Assembly (NCBI RefSeq): GCF_000615945.1
Contig: NZ_BAMO01000046.1
Location: 1 to 40,737, forward strand
Source of the DNA: Caldalkalibacillus mannanilyticus JCM 10596
GTDB taxonomy: Bacteria; Bacillota; Bacilli; Caldalkalibacillales; JCM-10596
DNA: 40,737 bases
Direction of reading: 5' to 3'
Every line of letters begins with the position of its first letter. Positions within the stretch are counted from its first letter, which is position 1. Shown here piece after piece: positions 19,376 to 26,618 of this stretch. The notes beneath the pieces are model-generated. The model was not told the origin of the DNA, made no database searches, and worked only from the letters and a program-made list of their open reading frames with translations. The translations under genes and the position numbers were made by a program.

Positions 19376-19945
19376 ATTTCAAATGAATGGTATGCACTCC
19401 ATGTTCAAACTGGACAAGAAGAACGAGTACAAGTTCTCATTAACAAATTTATTGATCAGTCAGTCATTCGAGTCATGGTACCAAAGAGGAAAATACGAGA
19501 AAGAAGAGAAGGGAAATTATGCGAGGTAAGTAAAATCATGCTACCTGGCTATGTTCTTCTTAACACGTATATGAATATAGACTTATATTATAAATTGAAA
19601 GAAATACCTCGATGTTTTCGACTTTTAAATATAAACAAATATAACGTGGATTATGACCTCAAAGATGTTGAGAATCAAGAAAGGCAAGTCACTTGTTTTA
19701 CCCCGATAGAAGAAAAGGAGATGGCCCTCATTCTTCGATTAGCACAATATGATGAAGAAATTGGATTTTCGCAAGTACATAAAGAAAACTCAAAAGTGTT
19801 CGTGCGTTCGGGACCATTAAAAGGATTAGAAGGAATCATAAAGAAAATAGATAAACGGAAAAATAGAGCTAAAATTTCTCTCGATTTTATGGGGGAAACC
19901 CAATTAGTTGACGTAGGGATCGAAATATTAGATTCTCACAAGTAA
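19376..19945 (+). CDS. loaP: LoaP-type NusG paralogue, processive transcription antiterminator
   Basis: The product has a NusG N-terminal domain beginning NEWYALHVQTGQEERV, the NGN block MLPGYVLLNTYMN, and a C-terminal KOW domain (VFVRSGPLKGLEGIIKKIDK). LoaP proteins are specialised NusG paralogues that load on a leader RNA hairpin and let RNA polymerase read through terminators in long biosynthetic operons. Its position as first gene before giant NRPS genes fits exactly. The start is unclear. No ATG, GTG or TTG lies in frame before WYALHV. ATT 19376 (giving about 189 residues) is nine bases after GAGGG. ATG 19383 is one frame off, and one extra T would give MNWYALHV. An in-frame ATG at 19475 would remove the start of the NGN domain. 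Confidence 0.88.
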   Translation: MSNEWYALHVQTGQEERVQVLINKFIDQSVIRVMVPKRKIRERREGKLCEVSKIMLPGYVLLNTYMNIDLYYKLKEIPRCFRLLNINKYNVDYDLKDVENQERQVTCFTPIEEKEMALILRLAQYDEEIGFSQVHKENSKVFVRSGPLKGLEGIIKKIDKRKNRAKISLDFMGETQLVDVGIEILDSHK

Positions 19946-19965
19946 CCCCTTCCTAATAGATATCT

Positions 19966-20048
19966 AAAAGAGCTGTAGCACTCAGTTCGACAAACCGCTT
20001 TCTTATCTTTCAGCAGGTTTGTTCTAAAGAGTGACATTGCTCTTTTTT
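19966..20048 (+). terminator. Interrupted long hairpin plus U-tract between loaP and the biosynthetic operon; candidate LoaP target
   Basis: Stem segments from outside in: AAAAGAGC (19966-19973) with GCTCTTTT (20039-20046), perfect; TGT (19974-19976) with ACA (20034-20036); CACTC (19979-19983) with GAGTG (20029-20033); an internal loop; then ACAAACC (19990-19996) with GGTTTGT (20016-20022). A 19-base loop closes it. TTTTTT lies at the 3' edge, so it can act as an intrinsic terminator. Its position between loaP and the giant genes is where LoaP-dependent control would be expected. The bulges could form a protein-binding site. Confidence 0.7.
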
Positions 20049-20054
20049 CTAGTA

Positions 20055-20082
20055 TTGTATTTGTCTATCCAAAAAATATGAT
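20055..20082 (+). promoter_or_regulatory. Weak candidate promoter upstream of the hydroxylase gene
   Basis: TTGTAT (20055-20060) and TATGAT (20077-20082) are spaced by 16 bases. If used, the transcript would start only about 15 bases before ATG 20105 and would escape the upstream terminator and LoaP control. Both boxes deviate from consensus, so this is weak evidence. Confidence 0.25.
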
Positions 20083-20104
20083 CGGTAAGGAGACTTAATC
20101 CAAT

Positions 20105-20626
20105 ATGCTCTTGTTAATGAAAATAATCGGATACTATTTGTTATGTACCCTTTATTCTTATATCATTCATCGTCTCGCTCATATCCCTAGCAAGAAAAAC
20201 CCATTGTATAAAATTCATCTAGAGCACCATAAAAATAAGTATGATGATCTCAAACCATCCCTTCCAAGTATTCCAAACTATTTTATGTGGTTTGGGAGCT
20301 GGAAGGCATCTTTAGATGTTTGGATTACATTAACATTACCATTTGTCATCGTTGCCTTCATTGATCCGGTTCCCGGAATCATTTTGCTAGTCTATCACTA
20401 TCTCTATGAGATTTTTTTAGCTGCAAGCGTACTTGATCATAATCCACGAGTGAAAGGGGCCATTACCAGGTTTCTGGCTGTAGGGCAGTTCCATATGAAG
20501 CATCATTACTACATTAAGGGGAATTATGGCTTCTATATTACTCTATGGGATTATGTTTTTGGCACAGTCTATAAAAAAACACGTATGGTGAAAGAACCGG
20601 CTATCAGAGAGGAAGTGTCAAAATGA
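20105..20626 (+). CDS. Histidine-box membrane di-iron oxygenase (fatty acid hydroxylase / sterol desaturase family)
   Basis: The 173-residue membrane protein has the family's histidine clusters: HRLAH (22-26), HLEHH (38-42), a histidine and aspartate pair in LDHNPR, and HMKHH near residue 130. These bind a non-haem di-iron centre that hydroxylates or desaturates an unactivated C-H bond. Hydrophobic segments lie at about 1-22 and 65-110. It is shorter than typical members (over 200 residues) but the boxes are complete. It is the first gene of the biosynthetic operon and overlaps the NRPS gene by four bases (ATGA), so it probably modifies the peptide's acyl chain or an amino-acid precursor. The substrate cannot be told. 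AAGGAG lies 12 bases before ATG 20105; ATG 20117 is an alternative. Confidence 0.85.
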   Translation: MLLLMKIIGYYLLCTLYSYIIHRLAHIPSKKNPLYKIHLEHHKNKYDDLKPSLPSIPNYFMWFGSWKASLDVWITLTLPFVIVAFIDPVPGIILLVYHYLYEIFLAASVLDHNPRVKGAITRFLAVGQFHMKHHYYIKGNYGFYITLWDYVFGTVYKKTRMVKEPAIREEVSK

Positions 20627-23600
20627 ATGGACAAGCTAATGATCATCGTTTTCCCCTGACTCATCCTCAAAAAAGAATATGGTATATTGAAAAGCTCTAT
20701 CCTGATACACCATTACATCATATTTGTGGCAGAGCAACCATAGAAGGGAAAATAGACAGAGATCTCTTAGAAAAAGCGATTCTCCTTGTGATTAACAAAA
20801 ATGAAGCTTTTAGATTACGCTTCTATGAAGAGGGTGAAACATTTTATCAAAGAGTAAGTGATATCCCAACAGAAAAAATAGATTTTATTGATTTTTCTCA
20901 ATTTGAAAATTCAGAGGAATGCTATTTGCAGTGGATCAACAATGAAATAGAAAAACCATTCTCCTTAACGGGTGATACTCCTCTTTTCTATTTTGCCCTC
21001 TATAAAAAAAGAGTTGAGAGTCTTTCTTTTTTTGCAAAGATCCACCATTTAGTTTTTGATGGTTGGTCGATGCAGATAGTAACAGAGCAAATTTGTTATT
21101 TTTATGAGCAATTAATGAGGGGTCAGAATACAGATGATTCCTTTGTTGGATCGTATCTTTCTTCGATTGAGCAGGAACAGCTGTATCTCAAGTCTGAACG
21201 ATTTCTCAAGAACAAAGCGTATTGGATGAATACATTTGAAACACTTCCTGAGCCTATTTTTCAGGAGGGCTCTATTCAATTGGAAGGGAAACGTCAATCA
21301 TTCTTCATTGAAGAATCCCTCTCACAGAAAATAAAAGCATGGACAGAGGAACATCAGTGCTCCCTAAGTGACTGGTATGTTATGTTATTCCAATTGTATT
21401 TGCACAAATGGACAGGGCATCAGGATATCGTGGTGGGGATTCCTGTATATAATCGTTCTGGTAAAACAGAGAAACAGACCATTGGAATGTTTACAAGTAC
21501 AATGCCACTTCGCTGTAATGTGAACGTGAAAGAGTCTGTGATTCAGCATATCAAAAAGCTAAGGAAAGAGATAAGAAGAAGCTATACACATCAAAAATAT
21601 CCTTATGATTTATTGATTCAAGATCTTCATAAGCTGCATCAAAGGAATGAACAATTATTTCAATGTAGTATCAACTATTATAATTTCAAACCCAATCATC
21701 AGTTAATGAACTCTCCAATGGCAAGTGAAGAATTGTATAACGGTTATCAGCTTTATCCTCTACATATTGTGATCAAGGATTGGTCAGAACAAGGTTCAGT
21801 TCAGCTAGAATTTGATTACCAAACTTCTGTTTTCACCGATCAGCAAATGAAGAGAATGTTTGAGAGATTCATCTTATTAGCAAATCAAATACTAGATGAT
21901 CCACATGTCGCGATTCACCAATTAACTCTACTATCTGAAAAGGAGAAGAATCAACTTCTGGATCATTTCAATCAAACAAGAAGGGAATATCCAGCTAACA
22001 AAACGACGATCCAATTGTTTGAAGAGCAAGTGAAGCGGTCGCCAGAACGGATTGCGGTTAGCTGTAAAAATGAAACTCTAACGTATCATCAATTACATCT
22101 AAGATCTAATCAGTTGGCTCGCTTTTTACAGCAGAGAGGAATAGGGCGAGGTCAAATGGTTGGTCTTTTTGTCAATCATTCAATAGATTTGATTGTCGCT
22201 ATCTTGGGAGTATTAAAGACAGGGGCTGCTTATGTGCCGATTGATGTTCATACAGCACCCAAAAGGATTCAAGAGATGCTCGACGATAGCGAAGCTACAG
22301 GGATTCTAGTGAATCAAGAGCTGCCTAAAGAAGTAGAATACAGAGGAATAATCATTCATTTGCATCAAGCGGAGATCTACCAGATCGAATCGTCTAATCT
22401 GCCTATTGCCTCTCAGCCTAACGACTTGGTCTATATGATGTATACATCAGGTTCGACAGGTATGCCAAAAGGAGTCATGATTGAACAGCGTGGTTTAGTT
22501 AATTACATTTGCTGGGCGGTGAAGACATATATCAGGGGAGAGAAAGAAACATTTGCGCTATATTCATCCTTAGCTTTTGACCTTACAGTAACTTCTATAT
22601 TTGCCCCTTTAATCAGTGGAAACCAAATTAGAATATATGAGGAAAACGATGATGACTTTGTCCTCTATGATATTCTTCAGGAAAATAGGGTGACAATGAT
22701 TAAATTAACGCCTGCTCACTTGTCATTATTGCAGGATCGCTCCTATTCCAATTCATCGGTTAGAAAATTGATTGTAGGAGGAGAAGAGCTGAAAAGCTCC
22801 CTTGCTCAGAAAATCTATGAAAATTTTAGTCAGCAAATCGAAATTTATAATGAATATGGTCCGACAGAAACAGTGGTTGGCTGTATGATTCATACCTATA
22901 ACCCAGCAACAGATACGAATGTTGCCGTGCCGATCGGGGTTCCTGCTGATAATGTTCAGATTTATCTTTTGGATGAAGAGTTAAACCCTGTTCCTCATGG
23001 ATGTGTAGGTGAAATCTATATCTCTGGAGATGGTGTAGCAAGAGGCTATTGGAAGCAGCCAGAGTTAACCGCACAGCGTTTTGTGGACCATCCCTTTTTA
23101 ATAGGACAAAAAATGTATAGGACAGGGGATCTAGCCAAGTTCTTAGAGGGAGATATTGTTGAGTATCTGGGAAGAAAAGATCATCAGGTTAAGCTCAGAG
23201 GCTACCGTATCGAATTAGGGGAGATTGAATATCGATTGTTACAGCTAGAAGGGATTAAAGAAGCGGTGGTTTTAGATGTGGAAGTTAGAAGTGATCAAAA
23301 ACAGCTCTGTGCTTATTTAGTAAAGAAGCTTGACGTGGAGGTTTCCGTATTGACAGTGAAACAAGAGCTGATGAAAGTGCTGCCTTCTTATATGATTCCC
23401 ACCTATTTTCTATTTTTAGATCAGATTCCTCTAACTTCGAACGGAAAGATCAATCGTAGTCAACTTGCTTTACCTTCAAGTTACAGTTATGAGGAAGAAA
23501 GGCTGCATGATCTGTCAAATGATCAGCATGTAGAACAAGTCATAAAGCTTTTTCAGGAAGTATTGCAAGTAGATGAAATAAGTATTCATGCCGATTTTTA

Positions 23601-25140
23601 TCAATTGGGTGGTGATTCAATCAAAGCGATTCAGCTTGCTTCTAAATTGAAGGATCAGGGCTGGAATATTCGTGCAAAAGATATTTTAACCTATTCTACA
23701 ATCGCAGATATTCTTTCTTCTGTTGAGCCAGCTACCGATGATTCTATCATTTCTCAGGAGTTGGCGGAAGGGGAGGTACCTTATTCATCTATTGCTTCTT
23801 GGTTCTTTGCCCAATCCTTTACTCAGACTCACCACTTTAATCAGTCTGTTCTATTACAGCTGAGCAATGGAATGGAGGTCGATCATTTAGAATCCATCTT
23901 ACATGAATTAATTAGACATCATGACACATTAAGGCTCAATGTTGATTTTAAGCAGGACAAGCTTTTCTATAACCCGGGTCATCTACATCGACCGTTCACC
24001 CTGAAAAAAGTAGATCTGTCCTCATTGCCTTATGAGATTCAATGTAAGGAGCTTGAAAGAGTTGGTTATGAATTGAAATCAACGATGGATCTCGAAAAAG
24101 ATCTTTTATTCAGAGCCTGTATGTTTGATCTTGGACCTCAAGGAAGAAGGCTATTGCTTACTGCACATCATCTTATCATTGATGGTGTATCATGGAGGAT
24201 TTTGCTTGCCGATCTGCTTCGTTATCTGGAAGGAAGCAGGGAACAGCAAGCTATTTTTCTAGGGAAGAAAACACATTCCTATCAATATTGGGTGGAGCAA
24301 TTGATCTCCTATACAGGTCAATTAAGTGAAAGAGAGGCTGAATATTGGAATTCAATAGAACCACCTTCTACCAGTTGGTTTCCCCTAGAGTTGCCTAGTG
24401 AGTCCTCTTCCTTTCGTCAAGCGTCTATAGCAGACCAGTTAGATGTTACGGAAACAGAAGCTTTACTAACAAAAGCCAACGAGGCGTTTCAAACAGAACC
24501 TGTTGAATTATTACTTACTTCATTAGCCCTGTCTATTCAAGAATTTTCTAACCTGTCATCCATGTGCATTGAATTAGAGGGTCATGGTCGCGAAGAATTT
24601 ATAGCAGGATTAGATCTATCGAGAACAGTAGGGTGGTTTACGAGTATGTATCCCATTCAGTTGGCGATAGAAGGAGAAACTCTCTCCTCTCAAATAAAAT
24701 CCATTAAGGAACAGGTGCGAAGGGTTCCGAATAAAGGCTTTGACTACTTGCCTTTGAAGTACATAGCGAAGGCTCTGAAAAAAGATCATCATTTACCCAT
24801 CCGTTTTAACTATTTAGGAGACTTTGGAGGTTTAGTTAATCAGAAGTTTTTTACCATGGCCGAAGAAGCAACGGGAGCGGATATAGGAAATCTAAATCCT
24901 ATGACAAGTATGATGGATGTGATTGCTCTTATTGTCAATCAGAGGCTGCAATTGACGATTACGTATAACCAAACTGATTTGAATACAGAAACCATTTCTT
25001 TGTTCATGAAGCGATGGATAGATTACTTGCGCATGGTGATTGAGCATTGCATGAATCAACAGCATATAGAATTTACGCCTTCAGATTTTGAAACGTTAGA
25101 GCTCAGTCAAGAGGAGCTCGATATATTGTTCCAAAAATAA
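20623..25140 (+). CDS. NRPS module C-A(Asn)-PCP-E, predicted N-acyl-D-asparagine starter module
   Basis: The 1505-residue synthetase has a condensation domain (about 10-430) with HHLVFDG at 141-147. The adenylation domain (about 450-945) has YTSGSTGMPKG at 607. Its carrier protein has LGGDS with phosphopantetheine Ser999. An epimerisation domain (about 1045-1490) has HHLIIDGVSW from 1182, HGREEF and NYLGDF. Aligned by eye to GrsA, the specificity positions read D-L-T-K-I-G-E-V-G-K, one conservative change from the classical Asn code DLTKLGEVGK. A C domain at the start of an assembly line normally acylates the first residue, so the product is probably N-acyl-D-Asn on the carrier protein. This matches the prodrug-starter modules of zwittermicin, xenocoumacin and colibactin. 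Its start overlaps the hydroxylase stop. The frame is intact. Confidence 0.95.
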   Translation: MNGQANDHRFPLTHPQKRIWYIEKLYPDTPLHHICGRATIEGKIDRDLLEKAILLVINKNEAFRLRFYEEGETFYQRVSDIPTEKIDFIDFSQFENSEECYLQWINNEIEKPFSLTGDTPLFYFALYKKRVESLSFFAKIHHLVFDGWSMQIVTEQICYFYEQLMRGQNTDDSFVGSYLSSIEQEQLYLKSERFLKNKAYWMNTFETLPEPIFQEGSIQLEGKRQSFFIEESLSQKIKAWTEEHQCSLSDWYVMLFQLYLHKWTGHQDIVVGIPVYNRSGKTEKQTIGMFTSTMPLRCNVNVKESVIQHIKKLRKEIRRSYTHQKYPYDLLIQDLHKLHQRNEQLFQCSINYYNFKPNHQLMNSPMASEELYNGYQLYPLHIVIKDWSEQGSVQLEFDYQTSVFTDQQMKRMFERFILLANQILDDPHVAIHQLTLLSEKEKNQLLDHFNQTRREYPANKTTIQLFEEQVKRSPERIAVSCKNETLTYHQLHLRSNQLARFLQQRGIGRGQMVGLFVNHSIDLIVAILGVLKTGAAYVPIDVHTAPKRIQEMLDDSEATGILVNQELPKEVEYRGIIIHLHQAEIYQIESSNLPIASQPNDLVYMMYTSGSTGMPKGVMIEQRGLVNYICWAVKTYIRGEKETFALYSSLAFDLTVTSIFAPLISGNQIRIYEENDDDFVLYDILQENRVTMIKLTPAHLSLLQDRSYSNSSVRKLIVGGEELKSSLAQKIYENFSQQIEIYNEYGPTETVVGCMIHTYNPATDTNVAVPIGVPADNVQIYLLDEELNPVPHGCVGEIYISGDGVARGYWKQPELTAQRFVDHPFLIGQKMYRTGDLAKFLEGDIVEYLGRKDHQVKLRGYRIELGEIEYRLLQLEGIKEAVVLDVEVRSDQKQLCAYLVKKLDVEVSVLTVKQELMKVLPSYMIPTYFLFLDQIPLTSNGKINRSQLALPSSYSYEEERLHDLSNDQHVEQVIKLFQEVLQVDEISIHADFYQLGGDSIKAIQLASKLKDQGWNIRAKDILTYSTIADILSSVEPATDDSIISQELAEGEVPYSSIASWFFAQSFTQTHHFNQSVLLQLSNGMEVDHLESILHELIRHHDTLRLNVDFKQDKLFYNPGHLHRPFTLKKVDLSSLPYEIQCKELERVGYELKSTMDLEKDLLFRACMFDLGPQGRRLLLTAHHLIIDGVSWRILLADLLRYLEGSREQQAIFLGKKTHSYQYWVEQLISYTGQLSEREAEYWNSIEPPSTSWFPLELPSESSSFRQASIADQLDVTETEALLTKANEAFQTEPVELLLTSLALSIQEFSNLSSMCIELEGHGREEFIAGLDLSRTVGWFTSMYPIQLAIEGETLSSQIKSIKEQVRRVPNKGFDYLPLKYIAKALKKDHHLPIRFNYLGDFGGLVNQKFFTMAEEATGADIGNLNPMTSMMDVIALIVNQRLQLTITYNQTDLNTETISLFMKRWIDYLRMVIEHCMNQQHIEFTPSDFETLELSQEELDILFQK

Positions 25141-25171
25141 ATCTAAGATGAATAAAGAAAGGGAAATGTGA

Positions 25172-26587
25172 ATGTCGCTGACAACCTATTATCAACAGGA
25201 CATGGAAAAATTAGAAATGTACCAGAGGCTCATTCAGTACTGGAGTATGATATTTGATCGCAGAGAGAACATTCATGTACTAGATAATATGAATTTTAAT
25301 ATTAATCTATTTCCTGAGATTTTTACCATGCAAGATATCGCTAGCTTTCATCCTATTGAACCGGGCTATACATCACCAGATGGTTATACGGAATTAAATG
25401 AATTAGTTCGATCCTTAGAGTATGCTCGATTAGTAAAACAGGCTCCGGAAAGGAAGGAAACGATACAGGCTATGGTCAGCCAAGCGGGAGTGGGATGTGG
25501 GAATGGGTGTACAAATGTAATGAATGGTGTCATTCATTCTATTCTCAAGGTGAATCAGAATGCTGAAAGAGCAGAGAAGCCCGAAGTTGTTCTTATTCTA
25601 CCGAATTACACAGTGTATACGGCACAATTATCTAATTTACATGGCAAAGTTCAGCCACGTTATGTGTATGCCCAAAGAGAAAATGAGTTTCTTCCTACCT
25701 TCGAGGAGATTAAAAGTGCCATTCGATCGAATACAATGGCTGTTATCATTACGTATCCCAATAATCCTGCTCAATCAACATACGAAGGGGCTAGTGTACA
25801 GGAGTTAAAGAAAATTGTGGAGCTTTGTCAAGAAAATGAGATCTATCTGATTGTGGACAACATTTATCAGGATTTAGTTTTTCCAAGGACACGTCCTTTT
25901 ACAGAGATTTTTAACCTTACTGATAGATTGGATTATGTTGTTAAAGTTTATGGCTGTTCGAAAGATACTCCTTTTTATTCTGGTTATCGAACAGGCTACT
26001 GGTTTGGTGATCCTAAATTAATGGACAAGTATCGCTACGTGATTTCTGCGACTGAAAATAGTTTAAATACGCAATCGCTTGTCTATTTTGCTCTTAATTT
26101 ATATTGTAAGTATCTTGAGCTTACTCAATTAGAACCAGCCTATGATGATATGAGTTATTTTTCGAGAGGAATCTTTGGCTGGAGTCAGCTAGTAGATAAG
26201 CATCGGCTTTTTGAAAATATGTGCCGACTTGAACTGTTCCCTAAGTATAAGTCTAGAATCAAGGAATCCGATGGCATACAAGAGCAAGCTTTAAAGCAGG
26301 TAACGGAATATGTCAAAGGTTCCACGGCATTTGTCGACTATACAAACCAAAATATTGGGAATGTCTTTTTTATTAAAATGAATCCTGATTACTCTTTTAA
26401 AAGTGATGATGATCTCTTTCAATTTCTGTTTAATAAAGCCAAATGCGGTGTGCTTCCAGGAAATGTTTTTGGAATGAGGCAAGAAGCAGGTGAGATTTGG
26501 TTTCGTATTACGCTACTTCATGACAATGTTGAAAATATCATGAATCATTTAGGAAAGATAGAAGACATATTTACGTATCATGTGTAA
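25172..26587 (+). CDS. Fold-type I PLP-dependent enzyme (class I/II aminotransferase-like)
   Basis: The 471-residue protein has the landmarks of fold-type I PLP enzymes: TYPNNPAQ (N197-P199), DNIY (D229 to pair with the pyridine nitrogen, Y232), the PLP-binding lysine in YGCSKD (K264), and GYRTGYW (R273). GCGNGCTNV near 110 probably cradles the cofactor phosphate. Lying between NRPS and PKS genes, it may prepare a non-protein amino acid or aminate an intermediate. Some relatives in antibiotic pathways are not transaminases (capreomycidine synthases, arginine oxidases), and the unusual SKDTPFYSG neighbourhood leaves that open. It starts 31 bp after the NRPS gene, behind AAAGGGAAATGTGA. Confidence 0.85.
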   Translation: MSLTTYYQQDMEKLEMYQRLIQYWSMIFDRRENIHVLDNMNFNINLFPEIFTMQDIASFHPIEPGYTSPDGYTELNELVRSLEYARLVKQAPERKETIQAMVSQAGVGCGNGCTNVMNGVIHSILKVNQNAERAEKPEVVLILPNYTVYTAQLSNLHGKVQPRYVYAQRENEFLPTFEEIKSAIRSNTMAVIITYPNNPAQSTYEGASVQELKKIVELCQENEIYLIVDNIYQDLVFPRTRPFTEIFNLTDRLDYVVKVYGCSKDTPFYSGYRTGYWFGDPKLMDKYRYVISATENSLNTQSLVYFALNLYCKYLELTQLEPAYDDMSYFSRGIFGWSQLVDKHRLFENMCRLELFPKYKSRIKESDGIQEQALKQVTEYVKGSTAFVDYTNQNIGNVFFIKMNPDYSFKSDDDLFQFLFNKAKCGVLPGNVFGMRQEAGEIWFRITLLHDNVENIMNHLGKIEDIFTYHV

Positions 26588-26618
26588 CTAATTTTTCTAG
26601 ATAGGAGGAAGAATCTTC

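Noticed and set aside
19302-19529. 75-residue open frame overlapping the loaP start
   Set aside because: It overlaps the NusG-like frame, has no ribosome binding site at its ATG, and its low-complexity Lys-rich sequence resembles no protein. It is the out-of-frame reading of loaP.
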